Source: Amycolatopsis sp. CA-128772 (GTDB lineage Bacteria; Actinomycetota; Actinomycetes; Mycobacteriales; Pseudonocardiaceae). Taken from it: DNA of 64,000 nt. Below are positions 16,653 to 25,416 of the stretch, piece after piece; the stretch's first letter is position 1; each line of letters opens with the position of its first letter. The notes under the pieces were generated by a model. The model had not been told where the DNA came from, ran no database searches, and saw nothing but the letters and a program-made list of their open reading frames with translations. The stretch spans positions 248,001 to 312,000 of the forward strand of contig NZ_PPHG01000025.1 of NCBI RefSeq assembly GCF_002904295.1, written 5' to 3'. A program made the position numbers and the translations under genes.

Positions 16653-17279
16653 TCAGCGCAGTTCGCCGACGTGCAGCAGGGCGCGGACGTCCAGCTGACG
16701 CCGGACCTGGTTGCTGCGCAAAGCATCGACCACGGTCGCGGCGCCGAGCCAGGTGGCCCCGGCGTCCCGGGTGAGGTGGTGGGCGGCGTGCGCCTGACCG
16801 CCGGTTTCGATCCAGTCGTCGACGAACAGCACGCGATCGCCGCCGCCGATCAGGTTCTTGCGGAAGCCGAGGCTGAGGTGGCGGTCCTGGTAGTCGGGTG
16901 GCGTGGTCCGCCGCAGCCAGGCGTCGCTGTCACACGACGGCGCACGGTCCTTGCGGACTTCGACGAACCCGACCCGCAGGTGCAGGGCGACCAACGGCCC
17001 CAGCAGGCACCCGCGGGACTCCGGCCCGAGCACGACGGTGGGCGCCCGGTCGGCGAACAGCCCGGCCAGCGCGGGCCCCAGCTTTTCGAGCAGCTCCGGC
17101 CGCCGCCACCACCCCGTCACATCGGCGTAGTAGTGCCGGTCCGTGCGGTCTCCGCGCCAGACGAAGGCACGGCGAAGCCCGGCCTTCACCTCTTGCCGCC
17201 ACGCATCTCCGGACACCGGCCCATGATCGGGCCCACGGGGTCCACGGGCAATCGGTTTAGCCCGGCCTCCGGTCTTCAC
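16653..17279 (-). CDS. phosphoribosyltransferase-like protein
   Basis: 208 residues. The PRPP-binding loop of type I phosphoribosyltransferases is seen as VLFVDDWIETGGQAHAAHHL near residues 148-167, and an earlier PPi-loop region reads VVLGPESRGCLLGPLVALHL. The N-terminal hood region is longer than in adenine phosphoribosyltransferase and unlike ComF. Such proteins transfer or bind phosphoribosyl groups, but the base is unknown. The GTG at 17279 is supported because it overlaps by four bases (GTGA) the end of the upstream small gene once that gene's frameshift is repaired. Confidence 0.75.
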   Translation of the reverse strand: MKTGGRAKPIARGPRGPDHGPVSGDAWRQEVKAGLRRAFVWRGDRTDRHYYADVTGWWRRPELLEKLGPALAGLFADRAPTVVLGPESRGCLLGPLVALHLRVGFVEVRKDRAPSCDSDAWLRRTTPPDYQDRHLSLGFRKNLIGGGDRVLFVDDWIETGGQAHAAHHLTRDAGATWLGAATVVDALRSNQVRRQLDVRALLHVGELR

Positions 17280-17568
17280 TCACCGCGGCCCGAGTACTCC
17301 ACTGTGGACACATCCGGCGCCGGCAGGCCCAGCAGAGCGGCAATCACCGCCAGCGTGTCCCCGCCCGCGCCCACACCGGCTCCTCCACCGGCTCGGTCCG
17401 CAGCCGAGCCGCCGATGCCTCGAGCTCGCCGTGGATCTCGATGCGGTCGCAGAATCCCGGCCACCCGTACGTGCCCACGATGATCGTCAGCTCGCCGCGG
17501 CCGTCGGCGATGTGCTGGAAGCGGAACCCGCGGGCGACCAGCGCGCGCAGGCCCTCCTCGACGGTCAT
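17276..17568 (-). pseudogene. small hypothetical gene carrying a single-base frameshift
   Basis: From ATG 17568 the frame reads MTVEEGLRALVARGFRFQHI, continues for about 70 residues and then ends early after WARAGTRWR. The next frame continues smoothly as GDTLAVIAALLGLPAPDVST, VEYSGRGE and stops at 17276, exactly overlapping the phosphoribosyltransferase start. The 293-bp span is one base short of a 97-residue protein. Adding one G in the GCGGGG run near 17355-17362 restores it. It is either a real mutation or a sequencing error in a G-run. The family is unknown. Confidence 0.65.
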
Positions 17569-17908
17569 CACCCGCGGTCCCGCTCGTCCGCCGCCCGCCG
17601 GGGCTTGCCGGCTGCCGGTGGGGCCGCCGCCCGGGCCGGCGCGGCTTCGGCCGGCCGGACCGGGTCCGGTGGGGTGCGGCCGGCGCGGGCGTTTTCGACC
17701 CAGCGCACGGTCATGCGCCGGCGGTGTCGCGACGACGGGACACAGGTCCTCCTCGGCTCTCTGCGGCGGACCAGCGTTCCGGGCCGGCCCGGCGGCGCGG
17801 AATCCCGCCGGACCGGAGTTTTCGGCGGATTTTCCGGTGCTGCCGCGGAAAGCCGTGATGCGCTACGGTGGCGCGTCGGTGGTGGCGTGGATCACTCGGA
17901 GCGGCGTC
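17569..17908. other. intergenic stretch without a supported gene
   Basis: Open frames cross this stretch, but their translation is arginine/proline-rich, and no ribosome-binding site precedes them. The XRE gene can be read in frame back to 17441, but its family-like sequence begins only at 17909. I see no hairpin of note. Confidence 0.5.
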
Positions 17909-19336
17909 ATGGGAACCAGCGGGGCGAAACCCGGGAGCAAACCGGAGCGGGAACGGCTCCGGCACCAGCTGCTCGCCGGCGGCAGCAGCCCGGAGCGGAT
18001 CGCCGCCGAGATGGCCGGGCGCTGGCTGTTCAACCCGCGGCAGGCCTGGCGGTACACCCACGGCCTGTCCCAGACGGCGGTCGCCGCGCGGTGCAACGAC
18101 CTGCTCGGCGACCCGCGTGCCCCGATGACCGGGAAACGGATCAGCGAGTACGAGGCGTGGCCGCAGCGCGGCATCCGGCCCACGATCCACGTCCTCGCCC
18201 TGCTCGCCCGGGTCTACGGCACCGTCCCCCGCGCCCTGCTGGGCGAAGACGAACTGCCGCTGCTGCCCGAGCCCGAGCGGCTCGTGCTCGACCAGCTCCC
18301 GCTCGGCGAAGCCCCGGCACCCGGCCCCGGCCCCCTCGACGCCGCCGCGGTCCGCGCCGCCGCGCACGCGTCCGGGGCGCACGCCGAACTCGCCGAGGTC
18401 ACCGAGGTCGGCGCGATCACGCTCGAACAGCTGGACCACGACGTCGTCCAGCTCGCCCGCACCGCCATCCTCACCCAGCCCGCCGAGATCTTCGGCGAGC
18501 TCGTCCGCGTGCGCGATCGCGTGTTCCAGCTGCTGCGGCGGCGCGCCCACCCGGCCCAGCAGTCGCACCTCTACCTGCTCGCCGGCCAGACGTGCGGCCT
18601 GCTGGCGAGCGCCAGCATGGAGCTGGGCTGCTACGGCGCCGCCGCGGAACAGTCGCGCGCCGCCTGGGTCTACGCCGAGATCATCGGCCACAACGGGCTC
18701 AAGGCGTGGTTGCGCGGCACCCAGGCGCTCATCGCGTTCTGGTCGGGCGACCCGCACGAGGCGGCGCACCTGGCCAAGGCCGGCCGCGAACACCTGCGGC
18801 ACGGCACCGGCTTCGTCCGCCTGTGCAACATCGAAAGCCGCGCCTGGGCCTACCTCGGCGACGTCCGCGAGACCCAGGCGGTGATCACGATGGGCCACCG
18901 CGCCCGGGAGCAGCCCACCGAGCCGGACGACCTGCACGACCTCGTCGGCGGCGAGTTCGGCTTCGACGAGGCCCGGCAGGCGTTCTGCAACGCGGGCGCG
19001 TGGGTCCAGGTGGGCCGGCCGGTCCTGGCGATCGAAGCGGCCGAGCGCGCCCTCCGCACCTACGCAACGGACGCCGAGCGCAACCGCCGCTACGGCGGCG
19101 AACCCTCAACCCGCCTGGAGATGACCGACGGCTACCTGGCCATCCGCGAACTCGACGCGGCGGACGACGCGCTGGAGCCGGTGATCAGCACCCCGGCCAC
19201 CGCCGGCGTCGCCCACCTGTCGACCCGCCTGTCCGACATCTGCGCGACGCTGGACACGGCGCCGTACCGGAATTCGCGGGAAGCGCGGGAGCTCGCGGAG
19301 CGGATCCGCGCACACCCGGTGCTGACGAGCCGGTGA
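17909..19336 (+). CDS. XRE-type HTH regulator with helical repeat domain
   Basis: 475 residues. Residues about 40-115 hold an HTH (WRYTHGLSQTAVAARCNDLL, then KRISEYEAWPQRGIRPTIHV) followed by the LLARVYGTVPRALLGEDELP tail typical of actinobacterial XRE regulators. The remainder (about 150-475) is helical and TPR-like, with an NSGAW-type pattern (SAGQTCGLLASASMELGCYG region) seen in many actinomycete developmental regulators. The ATG at 17909 is chosen for GGAG seven bases upstream. It is convergent with the large STAND protein, ending 10 bp from it; no shared promoter can be inferred. Confidence 0.8.
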   Translation: MGTSGAKPGSKPERERLRHQLLAGGSSPERIAAEMAGRWLFNPRQAWRYTHGLSQTAVAARCNDLLGDPRAPMTGKRISEYEAWPQRGIRPTIHVLALLARVYGTVPRALLGEDELPLLPEPERLVLDQLPLGEAPAPGPGPLDAAAVRAAAHASGAHAELAEVTEVGAITLEQLDHDVVQLARTAILTQPAEIFGELVRVRDRVFQLLRRRAHPAQQSHLYLLAGQTCGLLASASMELGCYGAAAEQSRAAWVYAEIIGHNGLKAWLRGTQALIAFWSGDPHEAAHLAKAGREHLRHGTGFVRLCNIESRAWAYLGDVRETQAVITMGHRAREQPTEPDDLHDLVGGEFGFDEARQAFCNAGAWVQVGRPVLAIEAAERALRTYATDAERNRRYGGEPSTRLEMTDGYLAIRELDAADDALEPVISTPATAGVAHLSTRLSDICATLDTAPYRNSREARELAERIRAHPVLTSR

Positions 19337-19346
19337 CGCCGGCCGG

Positions 19347-22300
19347 TCACGGCCGCCGGAGCCGCCGGAGCGCGCCGGACAACCGGGCCGGGCCGGCTGC
19401 GCTCAGCCCCTGGGACGGCACTCCGGCGCCGCGAACCGGCGTTTCGAAAACCGCGATGTCGTAGCCGAAGCCGACGACCAGTGTGCCCGTGCGGCTCAGC
19501 GCCATCGCACTGATCCGGTCGGGCAAGGTCAGCGTGTCGAAGCACTCGCCGCTCTCCGGGTCCCAGACCCGGATGGTCCGGTCGTGGCTGCCGGAAACGA
19601 CGACCGGACGACCGTCGAGCAGCGCCGCCGTGAGCACCGGAACCGGGCCGGTGTGCGCGGTGAACGGCCGGCCGAGCGGGCGTCCGGTGCCGATGTCCCG
19701 GACGTGCACCACGGAGTCCGCCGCCATGACAGCCAGCGGCCGCCCGGCAAGCTCGGTCACCGCGAGCGCGGTCACGGATCCGTCGTGCAGGTGGCTGACC
19801 GGGCGCTGCCCGGTCAGGTGCCAGGCCCGGACCGCATGCGCGGTGGCGGTGACGACGACGGGATGGCCGTCGAGCGCGGCCGCCGCGACCGCGGTCACCG
19901 GTTCGCCGGTGCGGCGACGGCCGACCGGGAACCCGCCGAAGACGTCCCAGGCCCACACGCCGCCCGAGCCACCGGCGAACGCGATCGGCCGGCCACGGAG
20001 GTCGGCCACGGCCAGGGTGGTCACCGGCTGGTCGTCGGCGACCGGCAGCGAGCCGATCGGCCGGTGCGTGGTGAAGTCCCAGACCTGGACGAAGGGGCCG
20101 GCCGCGGTGACGGCGACGGGCCGGTCACCGGCTTCGGCCACCGCGATGGCCGTGACCGCCGACCCGTGCCCGGTGAGCAGACGGCGGTGGTGGGCCCGTC
20201 CCGGCACGTCCCACAGGCGGAGCGAGCACGCCCCGGCCGTCATCGCGAACACCTTGTCGCCCACGCCGGCCACGCCGACGGCCGTCACCGGGCGGACGTG
20301 CCCGGTGACCGGGGCGCCGATCCGGCGCTGCCCGGCCAGGTCCCACACTTCCACGTTCCGCTCGGCGCCCACGATCACGACGCGACGGCCGTCGAGTTCG
20401 AGGGTCGTGACCGCCGAAAGCGGGGCGTGGCCGGCGTCGGTGCCGGGCTGCTGCGCCCCGACCTGGGCCCGCTCGGGCAGGTTCCACACCTCGACCGCCG
20501 GCCGGTGGTAGGAGGCGGCGGCGATCAGGTCCTCCCCGGACGCCGTCACGCTGAGCACGGGCCGCTCCGGCGTCCGCCGCCACACCGTCAGCTTCCAGAA
20601 CAGCACGGCCTGGTCGACAAGGCCCGCCCGGACGGCGGACACGGACGCCGGGATGCCTTGATCGGTGCCCGCGTGGAAGAACCGGGGACCCTTCACCAGC
20701 TCCGGCACGCGCACCTGCCCGAGCCCGCGGCGCTCGGCGAGGTCCCAGACGTGGACCACCTGGTCGTCTCCCGCGGTCATCGCGACGGCACGGCCTTCGA
20801 CGTCCCCGGCCGCGACGGCGAAGACCGCGCCGGTGTGGCCGGCCAGCGGCACGCCGAGCCGGCGTTGTTCGGCGAGGTCCCACAACCGCACCACCCGGTC
20901 CTCCCCGGCCGTGACCGCGACGGGACGCCCGTCGACGTCGGTGGCCGCGACGGCGAAGACCGCGCCGGTGTGGCCGACCAGCGGCACGCCGAACGGCCGG
21001 TGTCCGGCGAGGTCCCACAACCGCACCACCCGGTCCTCCCCCGCCGTGACCGCGACGGGACGCCCGTCGACGTCGGTGGCCGCGACGGCCAGGACCGCGG
21101 CGGTGTGCCCGGCCAGGGGTTCGCCGATCCGGTACTGCTGGGCCAGGTCCCACAACCGCACGTCCCGGTCGGTTCCCCCGGTGATGGCAACGGGCCGCCC
21201 GTCGACCTCCGCCGCGGCGATGGCACGGACCACCCCGGTGTGGCCGGTGAGCACCGCGATGGTGTGGGAGGGCAGGTTGTGCCCGGTGGCGTAGGCGGCT
21301 CGCCAGCCCGAGCCGTCCGCCAGCGCGTCCTGCTCCGCGGTGAGCCGATCCCGGAGGTCCCCGACACCGAGCCGGACCGCGTCGAGGGCGAGGACGCGGC
21401 AGCGGGTGACCGGACCGGCCTGCCGGTGCCGGTGGACGGAGAGTCGGTAGACCGTGGCGATCAGCTCTCCGCGATCGGTGGTGGTGCGCCCGAGGGTCGC
21501 CAGCAGCGGCCCGGGATCGGCGTTGAGGAGGTAGCCGGAATCCTCCAGCAGCCGGTCGAGGTCGTGAGCGAGTGCGGCGTGCCCGGCGAGGTGGGCGCGG
21601 GTGTAGGGGGCGGCGGCCGCCCACTGGCGGCGGCCGTCGCGCTCGGGCACGGCTTGCGTCAGCGCGGCGACGATCGCGCGTTGGGGCTCCTTGACCGCGA
21701 GGCCGGTGCGCAGGTGTTCGTCAAGAGCGTCGTGGTAGAGCCGGTAGGTGGAGTGGATCTGGTGGTCGTTGACGCGCTCCACGAGGTAATTGGCGGCGCT
21801 GTGGAACACCGTCTCCAGCTCGGCCGGGGTGTGCGCGTGGTTCGGGTGCAGCGCGTCGGCGATCGTCAGCCAGGTCCGGTCGCGCTCGCGCGGCAGGCCG
21901 CTGCCGCGGGCGAAGGCCAGGGCGGTCAGCAGCCGGCGGACCAGGGCGGCGTCGGCGCCGCAGGTGTCGAGGTAGGCGTCCATCGCCTGGCCGATGGTCT
22001 CCGGCAGGCCCTGCGTCCACGCCGGATCGCCGAGGTCCAGTGGCGCCGTGGTGGGGTGGGTCAGCCAGCGGGTGACCAGCTGGGCGATCAGGAAGTTGTA
22101 GCCGGCCTTGCGAGCCACCGCCCGCCCGATCGTGCGCAGGTCCGCTTCCGGGCGGTGCCGGTACCGGACCGGGCCGGTCTCCTCGCCGACCAGGCGGTGC
22201 TGCACGTATTCGGCGACGTCGTGGTTGCGCAGGAATTCCCGGGACTCGAGGTCGATCAGCCGGCGCCCGGCCGTCCCGAACGCGGCGAGGATCCGGGCCC

Positions 22301-23585
22301 GGTCACTCCCGGCCGGTGCGGTGCGCACGCCGGCCAGTACCCGGACGGCCCCGGTACCGGCCAGGCTCCGCAGCAGAGCGGCGATCTGGACGGCCTCGTC
22401 GGTGTTCGCCGCCTCTTCGACGGCGTCGGCCAGCACGGTCAGCGGCCGGTGCCCGCTTTGGTGCCGCTCCCGCGCGGCGGCCAGCAGCTCCCGCGGTGTC
22501 GCGGCCTCCACCTCGATGGTGGCCGCCAGCCGCTGCATGACGTCGTCGCGGGTCAGCCCGGCGACGTGGATGCCGATGTCGAACGCCCCGCGGCGCGGCT
22601 GCGGCGCCGTAGCGGGAACGGCGGAACCGAGCAGCGGATCCGAGGCGACGAGCAGGTGGGCCAGCAGCGCCGACTTCCCGGTCCCCGGCCCGCCCGCCAC
22701 CACCAGCACCGGCGTCCCGGGTTCGTCCAGCCACTCGCCGATCGCCTGCCGGGCCGCGCTGCGCCCGGTGAAGTACCACCGGCCGGCGTCGTTCTCGACC
22801 TCCGAACCGCGCGCGCGGGGCAGCCAGTGCGTCTTCACGCTCGGATCGAGGTCCAACCGCCACCGGACCAGCCCGGCCAGCGACGGCCACCACCGGCAGA
22901 GGTACGGCACGGGCAGCAGATCCCACCGGCGGTCTTCGCGCGGAGCGACGATGCCGATCACGGCGTCCGCGTCGCGGTCGAAGACCGGTGTTCCGGTCAC
23001 GCTCGCCCCTTCGTCCACCGGCCCCGGGTCGAGTTCGAACCAGCGCCCGTGCGGACCGCTCACGCCGGCCACGTGCCCGGTTAACCGGCGCACGGCGTGG
23101 CTGTCGTCCGGAAATCCGTGCATCCAGCACTCGTGACCGTCGGGAGCGGCGGGTGTGGCGAGCGGCGCGGGCGTGAGGCGCACCGAATCCGTCAGCCGCA
23201 CCACAGTCACGTCCCCGGCCAGGCCGTCCGCGCCCGTCTCCGACGCGAGCACCCGGGCCCGGCGCACCAGCGGCGGGTCGGCGCAGGGGAACTCGACTTC
23301 GACCTCACCGGATGGCCCGCCCGGGAGCACGCGCGCGCAGGTGACGACGTGCCGGTCGTCCACCAGCACAGCGGCTCCCGCCGTCCCGCCGCCGGGGTGG
23401 CGCAGCCGGGCCAGCCACGGCGGGCGCTGGGCGAGGCGCGCCGCCGGGCTCGTCCGGGGGCGGGGTGCCGCCGGGGTGAGGTGCAGCCCGCCGGTGATCT
23501 GCCCGGCCTGGATGACCGTTCCCGACACCTCGCCGAAGACGGTGTTCGAAGGCGGGTCACTCCCACGCATTCCCGGCATCACCAC
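19347..23585 (-). CDS. NLR-like protein: amyloid-type motif, trypsin-like fold, STAND NTPase, WD40 repeats
   Basis: 1412 residues. (1) Residues 17-36, GEVSGTVIQAGQITGGLHL, resemble RHIM/PP-like amyloid signalling motifs with the I-Q-A-G core. (2) Residues about 45-250 resemble a trypsin-like domain, but the catalytic His position reads CARV (Arg85) and the GxSGxP site reads ASVTGTPVF, so it looks inactive; Asp125 is kept. (3) An NTPase follows with Walker A GGPGTGKS (298-305) and a long helical region. (4) From about residue 780 come some 14 WD40 blades (LWDLA motifs), enough for two propellers. The architecture matches bacterial STAND defence sensors. It starts at GTG 23585, or ATG 23579. 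Confidence 0.85.
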   Translation of the reverse strand: MVMPGMRGSDPPSNTVFGEVSGTVIQAGQITGGLHLTPAAPRPRTSPAARLAQRPPWLARLRHPGGGTAGAAVLVDDRHVVTCARVLPGGPSGEVEVEFPCADPPLVRRARVLASETGADGLAGDVTVVRLTDSVRLTPAPLATPAAPDGHECWMHGFPDDSHAVRRLTGHVAGVSGPHGRWFELDPGPVDEGASVTGTPVFDRDADAVIGIVAPREDRRWDLLPVPYLCRWWPSLAGLVRWRLDLDPSVKTHWLPRARGSEVENDAGRWYFTGRSAARQAIGEWLDEPGTPVLVVAGGPGTGKSALLAHLLVASDPLLGSAVPATAPQPRRGAFDIGIHVAGLTRDDVMQRLAATIEVEAATPRELLAAARERHQSGHRPLTVLADAVEEAANTDEAVQIAALLRSLAGTGAVRVLAGVRTAPAGSDRARILAAFGTAGRRLIDLESREFLRNHDVAEYVQHRLVGEETGPVRYRHRPEADLRTIGRAVARKAGYNFLIAQLVTRWLTHPTTAPLDLGDPAWTQGLPETIGQAMDAYLDTCGADAALVRRLLTALAFARGSGLPRERDRTWLTIADALHPNHAHTPAELETVFHSAANYLVERVNDHQIHSTYRLYHDALDEHLRTGLAVKEPQRAIVAALTQAVPERDGRRQWAAAAPYTRAHLAGHAALAHDLDRLLEDSGYLLNADPGPLLATLGRTTTDRGELIATVYRLSVHRHRQAGPVTRCRVLALDAVRLGVGDLRDRLTAEQDALADGSGWRAAYATGHNLPSHTIAVLTGHTGVVRAIAAAEVDGRPVAITGGTDRDVRLWDLAQQYRIGEPLAGHTAAVLAVAATDVDGRPVAVTAGEDRVVRLWDLAGHRPFGVPLVGHTGAVFAVAATDVDGRPVAVTAGEDRVVRLWDLAEQRRLGVPLAGHTGAVFAVAAGDVEGRAVAMTAGDDQVVHVWDLAERRGLGQVRVPELVKGPRFFHAGTDQGIPASVSAVRAGLVDQAVLFWKLTVWRRTPERPVLSVTASGEDLIAAASYHRPAVEVWNLPERAQVGAQQPGTDAGHAPLSAVTTLELDGRRVVIVGAERNVEVWDLAGQRRIGAPVTGHVRPVTAVGVAGVGDKVFAMTAGACSLRLWDVPGRAHHRRLLTGHGSAVTAIAVAEAGDRPVAVTAAGPFVQVWDFTTHRPIGSLPVADDQPVTTLAVADLRGRPIAFAGGSGGVWAWDVFGGFPVGRRRTGEPVTAVAAAALDGHPVVVTATAHAVRAWHLTGQRPVSHLHDGSVTALAVTELAGRPLAVMAADSVVHVRDIGTGRPLGRPFTAHTGPVPVLTAALLDGRPVVVSGSHDRTIRVWDPESGECFDTLTLPDRISAMALSRTGTLVVGFGYDIAVFETPVRGAGVPSQGLSAAGPARLSGALRRLRRP
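20736..21275 (-). repeat. 135-bp tandem DNA repeats inside the WD40 region
   Basis: The element GGCGAGGTCCCA and its close variant recur at 20736, 20871, 21006 and 21141, an exact 135-bp (45-residue) period. Between 20871 and 21006 about 75 bp differ at a single position, far more than protein selection requires. The other blades of the gene are much more divergent. This indicates recent unit duplication or gene conversion. Confidence 0.85.
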
Positions 23586-23749
23586 TGTCGCGTGCTCTCG
23601 TAGGTCAGCGAGCGATGATAGAGGAAACCGCTACCGGTCCCCGGCCGCCCGCGCGGCGGGCCGCCGCGGGGAGCGGGCTTCGCTCACGGACGCCGAGCCG
23701 GCCGAGCGATCGTGCCGGCCTCGGGACCGTTCCATCCTTCTGCACCAAG

Positions 23750-23830
23750 ACATCACATGAGTAAGCGCGAAAACCGCGAATCCCCGGGCAAAGACCGCCT
23801 CCTCACCGGCCATACATCATATGACTGCTA
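23750..23830 (+). promoter_or_regulatory. two operator copies upstream of the FadR-type regulator
   Basis: ACATCACATGAGT at 23750-23762 and ACATCATATGACTGCTA at 23814-23830 share the ACATCAnATGA core. The second differs at one of 17 positions from the site at 31262-31278 in the divergent L-fucose promoter. Its last bases run into TAGGGT (23829-23834), a plausible -10, so a bound repressor would block the regulator's own promoter. Confidence 0.65.
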
Positions 23831-23866
23831 GGGTGAACACCCAGGCGAAGCTGTCCGAGGAGGGCC

Positions 23867-24571
23867 ATGGCGAGGTCGTTGACCGACGAAGCGATCGACC
23901 GGATCCGGGAGTTCGTCCGGTCCGGCCGGTTCCCGGCCGGCTCCAAGCTGCCCGCGGAACACGAGCTGGCCACCGAGCTGGGCATCTCCCGCAGCCCCAC
24001 CCGGGAAGCCGTGAAGGCGCTCGCGCTGGCCCGGGTGCTCGAGGTCCGCCGCGGCGACGGTACGTACGTCACCAGCCTCGCCCCGAGCCTGCTCTTGGAA
24101 GGGCTCGGCAACGCGGTGGCGCTCATGCAGGGCGGCAGCGTCCTCGAGCTGACCGAGGTGCGCCGGCTCCTGGAGCCCGCGGCGACCGGCCTGGCCGCCA
24201 CCCGGATCACCGACGCCCAGCTCCGGACCGTCGGCGAGCTGCTCGACGCGATGCACGAGGCGATCGAGGACGTCGAACGCCTCACCGTGCTCGACGCCGC
24301 CTTCCACCGCGCGGTCGTCACGGCCACCGGCAACGAGACCCTCACCGCGCTCCTGGACGGCATCTCCTCGCGCACCCTGCGCGCGCGGGTCTGGCGCGGC
24401 ACCGTCGAACGCGGCGCGACGCACGTGACGCTGTCGCAGCACAAGGCGATCTACGACGCCCTCGCCGACCGCGACCCCGCGGTGGCCACCGCCGCCGCGC
24501 TGATGCACGTCGACACGTCCGAACGCTGGCTGCGCGCGCACCTGGCCGACGTGCGGGAGCTCGACGGCTAA
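23867..24571 (+). CDS. FadR-subfamily GntR regulator of the L-fucose/lactate cluster
   Basis: 234 residues: N-terminal winged HTH (RFPAGSKLPAEHELATELGI, then SRSPTREAVKALALARVLEV) and an all-helical FCD effector domain (LTEVRRLLEPAATGLAATRI; histidines in DAAFHRAV and SQHKAIYDAL that usually bind a metal). FCD regulators typically sense sugar acids or hydroxy acids. GAGGAGGG precedes the ATG. The same operator lies in front of this gene and between the divergent catabolic operons 7 kb away, so it is the obvious local repressor. It is convergent with the aldo-keto reductase; their stops overlap. Confidence 0.9.
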   Translation: MARSLTDEAIDRIREFVRSGRFPAGSKLPAEHELATELGISRSPTREAVKALALARVLEVRRGDGTYVTSLAPSLLLEGLGNAVALMQGGSVLELTEVRRLLEPAATGLAATRITDAQLRTVGELLDAMHEAIEDVERLTVLDAAFHRAVVTATGNETLTALLDGISSRTLRARVWRGTVERGATHVTLSQHKAIYDALADRDPAVATAAALMHVDTSERWLRAHLADVRELDG

Positions 24572-25416
24572 CCGGAAACCAACCGGGACAGCAGATCCGC
24601 CGGCACCTCACGGCCGAAGGCATCCGCGTTCGCCCGCACTTGGGCGGCGCTCGTGGCCCCGACCAGCACCGACGTGACGGCGGGGTGCGCGGCAGCGAAA
24701 GCGAGCGCGCACGCGGCCAGGTCGTACCCCGCCGACGCGGCGACCTCCTGCATGCGCTGCGCGCGGGCCAGCAGGTCCGCCGGCGCCGGGGCGTAGTCGA
24801 ACCAGGCGCCCGGCCGGGGGTCGATCAGCAGGCCGGAGTTGAACACCCCGCCCAGCACCACGTCCACCCCGCGCTCGCCGCAGAGGTCGAGCAGCCGCTC
24901 GCCACTGCGGTCGAGCAGCGTGTACCGGCCGGCCAGCAGCACCACGTCGACGTCGAGCCGCTCGACGAACCGGGCGGGCATCTCCCACTGGTTCATCCCG
25001 ACGCCGATCGCGGAGACCACGCCTTCGTCGCGCAGCCGGCGCAGCTCCGGCCACGCCCGGGTCGCCGCCTCCTCCTCGTGGTCGTCGGGATCATGCAGGT
25101 AGACGACGTCGACGCGGTCGAGGCCCAGGCGCTCGAGGCTGCCCTCGATCCCCCGGCGGACGGCGTCCGCGGAGAAGTCGAAGACGCAGCCGCCGCCGGT
25201 GAGCGTCCGGCCCACCTTCGTCGACACCACGGACGAACCGAGGGGCCGCGCGCGACCGAGCCGGCGCTCGGCCAGCCCGAAGCCGTAGTAAGGCGCGGTG
25301 TCGAAGTACCGCACCCCGGCTCCGGCCGCCGCGGCGACGACCTCCGCGGCGGCCTCGTCGTCGACGTCGCCGAAGACGTTGCCCAGGCCCGCGGTGCCCA
25401 GGCCGAGCTCCGCCAT
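24568..25416 (-). CDS. aldo-keto reductase, probable L-fucose (D-threo-aldose) 1-dehydrogenase
   Basis: 282 residues of an aldo-keto reductase with the catalytic tetrad visible: Asp39 and Tyr44 in FDTAPYYG, Lys67 in VSTKVGR and His108 in YLHDPDD. The start LGLGTAGLGN and the FDTAPYYGFGLAE motif are those of L-fucose/D-threo-aldose 1-dehydrogenases, which oxidise L-fucose to L-fucono-lactone with NAD(P). It is the last gene of the leftward operon; its ATG overlaps the permease stop by one base (TGATG). Pathway context strongly supports the assignment, but cofactor and sugar range are unproven. Confidence 0.82.
   Translation of the reverse strand: MAELGLGTAGLGNVFGDVDDEAAAEVVAAAAGAGVRYFDTAPYYGFGLAERRLGRARPLGSSVVSTKVGRTLTGGGCVFDFSADAVRRGIEGSLERLGLDRVDVVYLHDPDDHEEEAATRAWPELRRLRDEGVVSAIGVGMNQWEMPARFVERLDVDVVLLAGRYTLLDRSGERLLDLCGERGVDVVLGGVFNSGLLIDPRPGAWFDYAPAPADLLARAQRMQEVAASAGYDLAACALAFAAAHPAVTSVLVGATSAAQVRANADAFGREVPADLLSRLVSG

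Noticed and set aside
17441..17908. In-frame 156-codon N-terminal extension of the XRE regulator
   Set aside because: The extension is low-complexity and lacks a ribosome-binding site, whereas GGAG precedes ATG 17909 where the family-like sequence begins.
20736..21275. CRISPR-like array suggested by the regular 135-bp repeats
   Set aside because: Repeats are contiguous coding units of WD40 blades with no short repeat/unique spacer structure.
19584..23084. 1166-residue forward open frame opposite the STAND-WD40 gene
   Set aside because: It mirrors the WD40 repeats as repetitive Gly/Arg/Asp-rich sequence with no fold; a shadow of the reverse-strand gene.
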